DNA of 64,000 nucleotides from Peptococcaceae bacterium. GTDB lineage: Bacteria; Bacillota; Desulfotomaculia; Desulfotomaculales; Pelotomaculaceae. Positions 53,493 through 60,681 of this stretch are shown here, in pieces. Made by a program: the position numbers and the translations under genes. The notes under the pieces were generated by a model. The model saw only the letters and a list, made by a program, of their open reading frames with translations, made no database searches and was not told the origin of the DNA. The first letter of the stretch is position 1; every line of letters begins with the position of its first letter. The DNA lies in contig JAAYRI010000087.1 in assembly GCA_012518875.1 (NCBI GenBank), forward strand, positions 1 to 64,000, given 5' to 3'.

Positions 53493-53900
53493 TTATGTGC
53501 CTTTTCCTATCTTCTTTTCCCGAGCCCTCTGGAGAAAGCTGTCCAGATCCACTATAAACCTCTCATGTGTTCCTCTGCCAATTTGTTCCTTATCATCCCA
53601 GGCCTCAAAGGTAAACAAAAGCTTCTTTCCTACAATACCCACCAGGGTTGAATAGACTGCCACCTTCTTACCTACCGGTGTTGGTGATAGATGCTGCACC
53701 TCAAACCTTGTACCTACCGTGGTCATCCCCTCTTCCAAATAAGGTAAGACAGATTCCAGGGTGGCCTTTTCCATCAAGCCAATCATAGCCGGTGAGGCAT
53801 ATACATTTACCACCGTATTGCCGTAAGCGATGGCCGTGTTTTGATCCGTTACCTCATCCCTGGCTATCCCCTTGACACCTACCTCCAGCAATTTGGCCAT
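53493..53900 (-). CDS. FlK-type thioesterase (copy 2)
   Basis: 135 residues, ATG behind AGGGAGGAGAAAAC. It is paralogous to the gene at 50587 (shared SYLEEG-like PYLEEGMTTVGTRFEV and GKKLLFTFEA). The catalytic positions are Ser36, Glu44 and His70: Thr is replaced by Ser, a change that keeps a nucleophile. The two copies flank the DUF3231 and phosphoesterase genes. Confidence 0.88.
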   Translation of the reverse strand: MAKLLEVGVKGIARDEVTDQNTAIAYGNTVVNVYASPAMIGLMEKATLESVLPYLEEGMTTVGTRFEVQHLSPTPVGKKVAVYSTLVGIVGKKLLFTFEAWDDKEQIGRGTHERFIVDLDSFLQRAREKKIGKGT

Positions 53901-54068
53901 GTTTTCTCCTCCCTTAAAATTGTTTTTATGTATTTAAATTCATGATCAACCTAGAAAAACCTGCCACCATAGGCAATTAACCTTTAAAATAACAATATTT
54001 TTTGACTGTTAATATGTAATATTATGGGGCTACTGGCATATCCTATCAATATAACGGAGATGATCCGG

Positions 54069-54545
54069 ATGAGCAATCCTTTCCTGGGCCATGAGGCTTC
54101 AGAAATAATACTAATAATTCTACTGTTTTTAGGGCTTTTTGGCCGATCAAATATTATTGTCGTCTCATCCTGTATTCTGCTCTGTGTTAGATACTTCAGC
54201 CTGGATCAGATAATTCTCCCCCTGCTGGAGAAACGCGGCATAGAAATCGGGCTCTTATTTTTAATGCTGCATATCCTGACACCGATAGCCACCGGCAAAC
54301 TGGCCAAGGAGGATATATACTCATCAGTATCTCTAAAAGGTCTACTGGCCCTCTCGGCAGGTGCCCTGGCCACGAAACTCAATGGGGACGGCCTGAACCT
54401 AATGAACACAAGCCCAGAAATTATATTTGGGCTAACCGCAGGTACTGTGGCAGGGATTCTTGTCCTCCGCGGTAGACCCTGTGGGCCGGTGATGGCTGCT
54501 GCCGTAACAGCCGTATTCTATAAATTATTTAGTTTTTTCACCTAA
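54069..54545 (+). CDS. DUF441 family (YeaL-like) membrane protein
   Basis: 158 residues with four or five membrane segments. The start is the ATG of MSNPFLGHEAS with GGAG nine bases upstream. The arrangement ILFLGLFGRSNIIVVSSC, LEKRGIEIGLLFLMLHILTPIATGK (in parts) and GAVAGILVLRGRPCGPV is the YeaL/DUF441 form. Function unknown. It converges on the DUF1294 gene; the 93 bases between contain a small ATCCC/GGGAT hairpin. Confidence 0.85.
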   Translation: MSNPFLGHEASEIILIILLFLGLFGRSNIIVVSSCILLCVRYFSLDQIILPLLEKRGIEIGLLFLMLHILTPIATGKLAKEDIYSSVSLKGLLALSAGALATKLNGDGLNLMNTSPEIIFGLTAGTVAGILVLRGRPCGPVMAAAVTAVFYKLFSFFT

Positions 54546-54638
54546 AAATAATAATCCCATATCACTAAGATACGGGATATTCCAGCACTAACAGGGCAGA
54601 CACCTTGAGGTGATTTAGCAAAAGTCATTTATAGGGTA

Positions 54639-54887
54639 TTAAAGGAGCATCCTAAAAACCATAATCTGGATAAACATTATTATTGGTATACCAAGGGTAA
54701 AAAGGAGCTTTCGGGTTTTATGTTTAAAAACATGCATACCAATATAAACACCTATGGATCCGCCTATAGCAGCCAGCAATAACAACCTGATCTCCGGTAC
54801 CCTGTACCTGTGAGATTTGGCCATGGCTTTGTCATAACACATGATTAAAAAACAGGCCACATTAATGATCAAAATATAAATGAGCAA
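54639..54887 (-). CDS. DUF1294 family membrane protein
   Basis: 82 residues from a TTG preceded by AGAGGG; a longer reading would overlap the divergent asparaginase gene and is not supported. MLIYILIINVACFLIMCYDKAMAKSHRYRVPE, split around the invariant DKxxAK, then LLLLAAIGGSIGVYIGMHVFKHKT are the DUF1294 signatures. Two to three membrane segments. Function unknown. Confidence 0.85.
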   Translation of the reverse strand: MLIYILIINVACFLIMCYDKAMAKSHRYRVPEIRLLLLAAIGGSIGVYIGMHVFKHKTRKLLFTLGIPIIMFIQIMVFRMLL

Positions 54888-54953
54888 AATTAAGACCCTC
54901 TTTTTTCGGATTCCAGGGCCCCATGCATAGAGGAAACACTTAATGCCCAAACT

Positions 54954-55874
54954 ATGGACATGGGAATAATAGCCGTACATGGCGGGTTGGATACCAGCCG
55001 GGAAAAACAGTATCTGGAAATTCTCCAGGAGGCAGCGTTAAAAGGTTATGAACTCCTGCTAAAAAGCCGTGTTCAAGCGCTGGAGGCGGTGCTGCAGGTG
55101 CTGGAGAAATCCCCCAAATTTAATTGTGGCTACGGTTCCGTACTTAATTTTGATGGTATCGTAGAAATGGATGCTGCCATCATGGATGGTCCATCTAGCC
55201 GTTTTGCCGCTGTTGCTGCCATTCAGGATGTCCAACATCCTATTTCTGTAGCCCGGGCACTAATGGAGAAGACATCAAATGTGATCCTGGCTGGTGCCGG
55301 GGCTGTTAAATTTGCCCGGGCACAGGGTTTCCCCGTAGCAGACTGCATAGCCGGCAGACAGCGTGAAGCCTGGCAAAAAGCCCGGGCAAGCCTGGCCCGT
55401 GGTGAAAAACCGGCCCAAAACCTATATACAGGTCTTGCTGCTCCCTATGGTGACACCGTTGGCTGCGTCCTATGGGACGGAACAGGACTCGCTGCAGCTT
55501 CATCCACCGGTGGCTGTTTGCTTAAAACGCCGGGCCGTGTTGGGGATACTCCCAGCCTTGGCGGTGGTATTTTCGCCTCAAAAACAAGCGCTGTTGTATG
55601 CACAGGTATTGGTGAAGCTTTTATAGAAACCCTAACCGCAAAATATGTTGATCAAGTTATCGCCGCAGGCAATGAACCCAATCAAGCTACCAGGCTAGCC
55701 CTGGGTAGACTGTATGAACAAAAGAAGGCAGAGGGTGGTATCCTGGCTGTTGATGCCCGGGGCAATGTTGGTTCCACCTTCAATGCCGGCCGGTTTCCGG
55801 TAGTAGTTGTCGCCGGTGGCCGGCTGATTGACAACTACCAGCCAGTCAACCTGCGCGCGGAGCAAGTACACTAG
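54954..55874 (+). CDS. Isoaspartyl peptidase/L-asparaginase, Ntn-hydrolase family
   Basis: 306 residues. Plant-type asparaginase fold with autocatalytic cleavage before Thr168 in GDTVGCVLWD, which becomes the nucleophile of the beta chain. Other signatures: AVHGG, CGYGSVLN, MDAAIMDG, GRVGDTPSLGGG and CTGIGEAF. It hydrolyses asparagine or isoaspartyl peptides. The first ATG has no clear ribosome site, and an in-frame ATG two codons later is equally possible. It diverges from the DUF1294 gene and its start lies 67 bases from that gene's start. Confidence 0.93.
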   Translation: MDMGIIAVHGGLDTSREKQYLEILQEAALKGYELLLKSRVQALEAVLQVLEKSPKFNCGYGSVLNFDGIVEMDAAIMDGPSSRFAAVAAIQDVQHPISVARALMEKTSNVILAGAGAVKFARAQGFPVADCIAGRQREAWQKARASLARGEKPAQNLYTGLAAPYGDTVGCVLWDGTGLAAASSTGGCLLKTPGRVGDTPSLGGGIFASKTSAVVCTGIGEAFIETLTAKYVDQVIAAGNEPNQATRLALGRLYEQKKAEGGILAVDARGNVGSTFNAGRFPVVVVAGGRLIDNYQPVNLRAEQVH

Positions 55875-56009
55875 TATAATTTGATATGGCTGTTTAAGCC
55901 CCGGTCTTGATAACATACAACTGGTGTCTAACACTATAAAGCCTAACACATTTAAATATTTTTAGCTAAACACTCTTTATATCCTCCTTAAAAATCATAA
56001 AAAAATTTA

Positions 56010-56043
56010 GGCCCCCGGCCTTTTTTGTGCCGGGGGTCATTTT
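56010..56043. terminator. Bidirectional terminator between convergent genes
   Basis: CCCCCGGC (56012-56019) and GCCGGGGG (56029-56036) form a GC-rich stem; read in either direction a T-rich tract follows (ATTTTTG plus strand, TTTTTTT minus strand). It serves the asparaginase gene and the repeat-protein gene, which converge here. Confidence 0.8.
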
Positions 56044-56080
56044 TGCCAATCATATTTACAGGAGACATCCTATAGCCTGG

Positions 56081-56692
56081 TTAAAAAAGTTTCTTCCACC
56101 ATGGTAACTGTTCCCTGTCATGATTGTGTTTTTGCAGGTTGCTTTCTCTTTGATCAAACATTCGATTGTATGCTTCCCTGATACCTTGAGATGGGTCAAT
56201 CCCTGCCTTTTTTGGACTTTCTTTCTGGGGTGTATGGGGTATGCCTGTTGGTTCTGCATATTCCTCATCTATAATTTTATTGTAGGTGTCACGGATGTGC
56301 TGAATGGGTTCTTCGGCTTCCTCTTCCAGATCATCAAGGCTATGCTGGACATCATTTTTATAATTGGTTCTGCTGGTCAAACCCTCTCTAATTTCCCGGA
56401 TTGGTTCCTCCTTCAGTTCATCCTCAAGGGAACTAATGCTGCTGTGGGCTTGCCCCCCATCACCCAGCCTTTTTTCGTAACCTTCCCTTATTATTTGGAT
56501 TGGATCTTTTCTCTGACCGTCCGGAGGTGGGTTAACACCCAATTCAGTGCCAAATTCATTATCCAGCTTTTGATGGTAGCCATCCCTGATATCCTGGGTA
56601 GGATCGTCTTCCAGGGCCCCGGTCAGGGCATCCCGGAAATGTTTTGCCAGGCCGGCCCAAATTTTATTTTTTGATCCCCTACTTCCATCCAT
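56081..56692 (-). CDS. Unrecognised five-repeat DPxQxIRxxY protein
   Basis: 203 residues, highly charged, no signal peptide, with a distinctive C-terminal QLPWWKKLF. The start is an ATG with AAAGGGG nine bases upstream. Five copies of a short motif [DE]-P-x-[QR]-x-I-R-[DE]-x-Y begin at about residues 30 (DPTQDIRDGY), 63 (DPIQIIREGY), 96 (EPIREIREGL), 128 (EPIQHIRDTY) and 166 (DPSQGIREAY), spaced 33, 33, 32 and 38. Between repeats lie acidic or Gly/Pro-rich linkers. Each motif looks like a short amphipathic helix capable of binding a repeated partner. I know no family with this pattern. Confidence 0.65.
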   Translation of the reverse strand: MDGSRGSKNKIWAGLAKHFRDALTGALEDDPTQDIRDGYHQKLDNEFGTELGVNPPPDGQRKDPIQIIREGYEKRLGDGGQAHSSISSLEDELKEEPIREIREGLTSRTNYKNDVQHSLDDLEEEAEEPIQHIRDTYNKIIDEEYAEPTGIPHTPQKESPKKAGIDPSQGIREAYNRMFDQRESNLQKHNHDREQLPWWKKLF

Positions 56693-56809
56693 ACCCTCAA
56701 GCCCCTTTAAAGTTATAGTCAATTCCAGGGTTCTCTATTATAATGTCAAATCCCTGCCTGTTATATACACATCTTCAGTAGTCAGCTAGCCTGGTAAACC
56801 CTCATCATT

Positions 56810-57001
56810 TTATATAAATCCCCGCAGGATAGGCATAATTTTTGACTTTATTGGTTCCGATAAATCCTTCAACCTGACATCATCTACCTTTAAAATATCA
56901 ATGGTATCCAGCTTTACCAGCTGTGCCAGTTCCCTGGCCGTTAAACCCTGGTTTTTCCGTAGTTCTTTAACTTTTTTGTTTTTTATGCCAAAACCGAACA
57001 T
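56810..57001 (-). CDS. Small protein with an HTH-like N-terminus
   Basis: 63 residues. MFGFGIKNKKVKELRKNQGLTARELAQLVKL resembles the first helices of an Xre-type HTH (LRKNxGLTxxELAxLV; given in parts), but the second half (DTIDILKVDDVRLKDLSEPIKSKI) replaces the recognition helix and does not fit a complete HTH. GGAGGGGTTT precedes the ATG. It might be a small membrane-associated or DNA-binding protein; the family is not recognised. Confidence 0.55.
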   Translation of the reverse strand: MFGFGIKNKKVKELRKNQGLTARELAQLVKLDTIDILKVDDVRLKDLSEPIKSKIMPILRGFI

Positions 57002-57217
57002 AAAACCCCTCCCTTTTTACGGTTGCTGTACCTATCCAGCACACTTTATGCCAATTATATCAAATTCACATGAATTAAACGAAGAATTTTTGCTACCAGT
57101 TCTTTATCCCTTGCCGCCTTACTGTAAAATAGAACAATTGAACCCTACAGAAAGGGTAACCCCACCAGTTAATAGAATCATAGTCTATTAGTATTTTTTA
57201 TAATGGGGGGATAAAGA

Positions 57218-57469
57218 ATGTCACATATTTTTTCTATTGATGTAGTCAAAGCAGCTTTTATTCGTTCAGACGGAGAATGTGAGTGCATTGCAAATAACCA
57301 TAAACATGCGGGAAGATGCAATAATATGGTTATTTACAACATGAGAGGCCTGAATCTACCCGGCGGTTGGGAAGCCTACCGCCAGTCATCTGATCGCCCC
57401 CTTGATGTAGGCAACTGCCGGATACTTTGCATGAACTGCTATAAGGCCTCACTACAAGACAATAGGTAG
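57218..57469 (+). CDS. Small cysteine-rich protein, HNH-like
   Basis: 83 residues. Cysteines in GECECIANNHKHAGRCNNMV and NCRILCMNCYKA suggest a zinc-binding CxC-x(5)-H-x(4)-C ... C-x(3)-C-x(2)-C module like the finger of HNH nucleases. The typical HNH catalytic histidine pair is not obvious, so it may be a degenerate zinc-binding member. GGGGGGATAAAG precedes the ATG. It lies 120 bases upstream of the yifB gene. Confidence 0.65.
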   Translation: MSHIFSIDVVKAAFIRSDGECECIANNHKHAGRCNNMVIYNMRGLNLPGGWEAYRQSSDRPLDVGNCRILCMNCYKASLQDNR

Positions 57470-57590
57470 ACAATAACCAGCGAGATGATATAGGTTCTGG
57501 CATTACAGTCCATATTGTTTCTGGAAGGATTAAAGAACATCTGGTCGAATATCAAATAATGGAAAGAATAACTATTTAGCGGAGGCTTAG

Positions 57591-59147
57591 ATGATAGCCA
57601 TCGTAAAAAGCACTGCCCTTCATGGTCTTGATGGTCAGGTAGTGGAGGTTGAGGTTGATATTTCTAATGGCCTGCCTTGTTTTGACATAGTAGGGCTTCC
57701 TGATGTCTCAGTCAGAGAGTCAAAGGATCGGGTGCGGGCGGCAATAAAAAATTCTGGATTGGAGTTCCCTATCAAAAGAATTACTGTGAATTTGGCCCCG
57801 GCAGATCTAAAAAAAGAAGGCCCCATATATGATTTGCCCATTGCAATAGGGATTCTCGCTGCTACTGAACAGCTATCCCAGGAACAGTACGGAAGATTCG
57901 CCTACCTGGGTGAGCTTTCTTTAAACGGCTCCCTACGCAGTATTACCGGGGCGCTGCCCAATGTCCTGGCAGCCGTAGAAGCATCAATGGATGAAATCAT
58001 TGTTCCCAGGGAAAATGCAGCCGAAGCTGCCCTTGTTAAAAATGCAACTATTTTCCCCGCCTCCAGTCTGGCGGAACTAGCTGGTTTTTTGCGAGGTGAA
58101 AACAACATAGCACCTTTCTCTCTAGATTTAGGACATTATAGTAAACCATCTGGAGCAGGCTGCCCTGACTTTGCTGATGTAAAGGGACAGCATACTGCCA
58201 GGCGCTCACTAGAGGTGGCTGCTGCCGGTTCGCACAATCTGCTTATGTTTGGCAGCCCTGGTTCAGGCAAAACAATGTTGGCCCGTCGTCTACCCGGTAT
58301 CCTGCCTGACATGACCTTTTATGAATCTATTGAAACAACTAAAATTTACAGCCTGGCCGGCCTACTCACACCTGACATGCCACTGGTTACCCATAGGCCT
58401 TTCAGGTCGCCCCATCATACAGCCTCTGCTGTGGGAATCGTTGGTGGTGGTAGAACACCCCGCCCCGGTGAAATTAGCCTTGCTCATCATGGAGTTTTAT
58501 TTTTGGATGAAATACCTGAGTTCCACAAAAATGCCCTTGAAGCCCTTCGTCAACCCCTTGAAGACGGCGTCATTACAATATCAAGGGCTGCCGCCACACT
58601 GACATATCCCGCCAGGATAATGCTTGTTGGGGCCTTAAATCCATGCCCCTGTGGCTATCTAGGAGATCCCTTGCGGGAATGCATGTGTACCCCCTATCAG
58701 GTGCACCGTTACATCTCCCGTCTTTCCGGTCCACTCCTGGACCGAATGGATATCTGCGTAGAGGTGCCAAGGCTACCATATGAAGAAATTAACTCGAAAA
58801 AAAAACCAGAAGGATCGGCATCCATAAAAAAAAGGGTTGAATTAGCACGGAAACGCCAGCGTGAAAGATTTCTCAGTATTCACCAAAATGGTAATCAAAA
58901 AGCCCCTTTTTGCAACGCCCAAATGAAACCAAGAGACATAGGCCGTTACTGTCAAATGACCAAAACAGCCCGGAGTCTTCTGCAGTCCGCCTTTCAAAAA
59001 TTAGCACTAAGTGCCCGGTCTCATGACAAAATCCTCAAGGTTTCCCGCACAATTGCCGACCTGGACGGTGCAGATATTATTAATGATGGTCACCTGGCAG
59101 AAGCCTTCCAATACCGCTCTCTAGACAAGATCCTATCCAGCTATTAG
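57591..59147 (+). CDS. YifB family Mg-chelatase-like AAA ATPase (ComM)
   Basis: 518 residues. The N-terminal ChlI domain opens MIAIVKSTALHGLDGQVVEVEV (in parts) with GLPDVSVRESKDRVRAAI, then the AAA ATPase core has GSPGSGKTMLARRLPGIL (Walker A) and LFLDEIPEF (Walker B), and the C-terminal Mg_chelatase_C region is present. ComM-type helicases help branch migration in natural transformation in some Gram-negatives; its role here is unknown. GCGGAGGCTTAG precedes the ATG. Confidence 0.95.
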   Translation: MIAIVKSTALHGLDGQVVEVEVDISNGLPCFDIVGLPDVSVRESKDRVRAAIKNSGLEFPIKRITVNLAPADLKKEGPIYDLPIAIGILAATEQLSQEQYGRFAYLGELSLNGSLRSITGALPNVLAAVEASMDEIIVPRENAAEAALVKNATIFPASSLAELAGFLRGENNIAPFSLDLGHYSKPSGAGCPDFADVKGQHTARRSLEVAAAGSHNLLMFGSPGSGKTMLARRLPGILPDMTFYESIETTKIYSLAGLLTPDMPLVTHRPFRSPHHTASAVGIVGGGRTPRPGEISLAHHGVLFLDEIPEFHKNALEALRQPLEDGVITISRAAATLTYPARIMLVGALNPCPCGYLGDPLRECMCTPYQVHRYISRLSGPLLDRMDICVEVPRLPYEEINSKKKPEGSASIKKRVELARKRQRERFLSIHQNGNQKAPFCNAQMKPRDIGRYCQMTKTARSLLQSAFQKLALSARSHDKILKVSRTIADLDGADIINDGHLAEAFQYRSLDKILSSY

Positions 59148-59285
59148 GGTAACAAGGAAGGGAAATATGGTGTCTTGTTTTTTATACCACACCATTGCAC
59201 CCGGTGTTATATCTTGTGTTAATAACAGCCCCGCTGATACCCTACCTTTTGAAAAATCGGGGCGAAATTGCACGACCAACAGATC

Positions 59286-59314
59286 TTTACTTTATAATAT
59301 ATTCTGTATATAAT
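59286..59314 (+). promoter_or_regulatory. Promoter of the Rnk-like gene
   Basis: TTTACT (59286-59291), a 17-base spacer and a perfect TATAAT (59309-59314). A transcript would carry a leader of about 120 bases that includes a terminator-like hairpin. A second TATAAT starts at 59293 without a -35. Confidence 0.45.
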
Positions 59315-59379
59315 AATTTAGTAGGAGACATATTATCACAGTTTTTCTAAGCTCGACCTATAAACCAAACATATCAGAT

Positions 59380-59412
59380 CGGCGGTTACAAGGTAGTCGC
59401 CGAATATTTTTT
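59380..59412 (+). terminator. Terminator-like hairpin in the leader of the Rnk-like gene
   Basis: CGGCGGTTAC and GTAGTCGCCG form a 10-bp stem with two G-U pairs and an AAG loop, followed by AATATTTTTT. It lies between the predicted promoter and the TTG start (28 bases downstream of the hairpin), so it is either the distant terminator of yifB or an attenuator of the gene below. Confidence 0.6.
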
Positions 59413-59439
59413 AGCAGTTTATGAAAGGTGGCTTGACCA

Positions 59440-59853
59440 TTGTCGAGGCAAATATTCATTACTGAAAAAGACAAAATTAAACTACAGAAACTTATAAATG
59501 AAGCAAAAGAATTTCATCCCAGTAGCGAAGTGTACCTTAATAACCTGGAACAGGAATTGGATCGGGCGCAATTAGTGGATTCTCAGAAGGTTCCACATGA
59601 TGTGATTACCATGCATTCAAAGGTATTGTTAAGAGACATAGATTCCGGCGAAGAGATGATCTACACACTTGTTTACCCTAATGAGGCCAACATAATGGAG
59701 GATAAAATTTCTGTGCTGGCCCCGGTGGGTACGGCGATCATCGGCTTACGTGAAAAGGATGCTATTGACTGGAAAATCCCCAGTGGCATGGTCAGATTGG
59801 AGGTAAAAGAAATCCTCTATCAACCGGAGGCAGCAGGTGATTTTGATTCATAA
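59440..59853 (+). CDS. GreA/GreB C-terminal domain protein (Rnk-like)
   Basis: 137 residues from a TTG with AAAGGTGG nine bases upstream. An N-terminal short coiled coil (KDKIKLQKLINEAKEFHPS) is followed by the FKBP-like GreA C-terminal fold: VLLRDIDSGEEMIYTLVYP, ISVLAPVGTAIIGL, GMVRLEVKEILYQPEA. It is Rnk-like: it binds RNA polymerase near the secondary channel without the Gre cleavage loop. Its own promoter and a hairpin leader precede it. Confidence 0.88.
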   Translation: MSRQIFITEKDKIKLQKLINEAKEFHPSSEVYLNNLEQELDRAQLVDSQKVPHDVITMHSKVLLRDIDSGEEMIYTLVYPNEANIMEDKISVLAPVGTAIIGLREKDAIDWKIPSGMVRLEVKEILYQPEAAGDFDS

Positions 59854-60059
59854 AACTAATCACATTTAATCTTCTGTGTAATGTAGAGTTACCCCAGCAA
59901 TTCGGCTGCCACATTTTTAGACAGATTTTATCCTATACTGCTTCCAACATTGCCATTATGCCAAAACACTTGTTTACATATAGTAGCAGAAAACAACCTG
60001 CTAAATTTTTTCTTTTTCGTGGGAATATCTAAAATGTATCTAACATCCCCCGATCATTA

Positions 60060-60434
60060 TTAGAAGGCGTTTATTATATGTTCCAGCTTGCTTACCCTTT
60101 CATTCTTATCAAACAAAATACCAATGACATCGAACCGGCAGCTACTGTCGGTTTTTCCATGTGCGATTAGATAATTCCAGGCCACCTGCCTTAATTTATG
60201 CTGCTTGCGCCTCGTAACACTCTCCTGGGGTAACCCGTATTTTACACTACTATGTGAACGAACCTCCACAAAGATAGTCACTCTTCTATCTATGGCGATC
60301 AAATCTATTTCACCGAGACCACAGGTGTAATTCCGGCAAATCACCTTATATCCAATTCCTTTTAAATATTCAGCAGCATAGTCCTCACCTTTTTTTCCCA
60401 GCCGTTTTTTCCATATCGTCATACCCTTATACAT
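60060..60434 (-). CDS. YraN family (UPF0102) endonuclease-like protein
   Basis: 124 residues. Restriction-endonuclease-like fold with the motif block CGLGEIDLIAIDRRVTIFVEVRS: the Glu, Asp and E-x-[KR] residues of the nuclease core are present, with Arg in place of the usual Lys (EVR). KGEDYAAEYLKGIGY is the family N-terminus and SCRFDVIGI closes the domain. The exact start is uncertain: two ATGs, at residues 1 and 5, both lie close to AAGG-type sites. Confidence 0.9.
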   Translation of the reverse strand: MYKGMTIWKKRLGKKGEDYAAEYLKGIGYKVICRNYTCGLGEIDLIAIDRRVTIFVEVRSHSSVKYGLPQESVTRRKQHKLRQVAWNYLIAHGKTDSSCRFDVIGILFDKNERVSKLEHIINAF

Positions 60435-60492
60435 CCTTCACTAGTTAATGGTTTATCCTATAGTTTAGATTTCTTAGATCGAGTCACATTAA

Positions 60493-60529
60493 TGAAAAAA
60501 CCTCCGCAAAAAATTGATGCGAAGGTTTT
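60493..60529 (-). terminator. Terminator downstream of fdhA
   Basis: On the minus strand AAAACCTTCGCA and TGCGGAGGTTTT pair along 12 bases with one mismatch and a nine-base loop, followed by TTTTTTC. Another stem, CCCGGC/GCCGGG (60585-60604), enclosed by GGAG/CTCC (60576-60613), lies between it and the fdhA stop; no gene is seen there. Confidence 0.75.
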
Positions 60530-60681
60530 AGACTAGATGAGTTTTAGGGATAACCCCATTATTTAGCCTGCCTCTGGAGCCATACCCGGCATTTTCAGGC
60601 CGGGTTAGACTCCTGTAGGCCGGCATCATCTGGCTGTTTGCTGGTTTGCTAATCCTTTAACCTTTTAGTTCTAGTTAATAT

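Noticed and set aside
54888-54980. Longer DUF1294 protein with a 31-residue N-terminus
   Set aside because: The extra part overlaps the divergent asparaginase start and lacks a ribosome site; the TTG start gives the family's usual size.
56120-56674. 184-residue hydrophobic plus-strand open frame
   Set aside because: It lies opposite the five-repeat protein, has no ribosome site and falls across the coding repeats.
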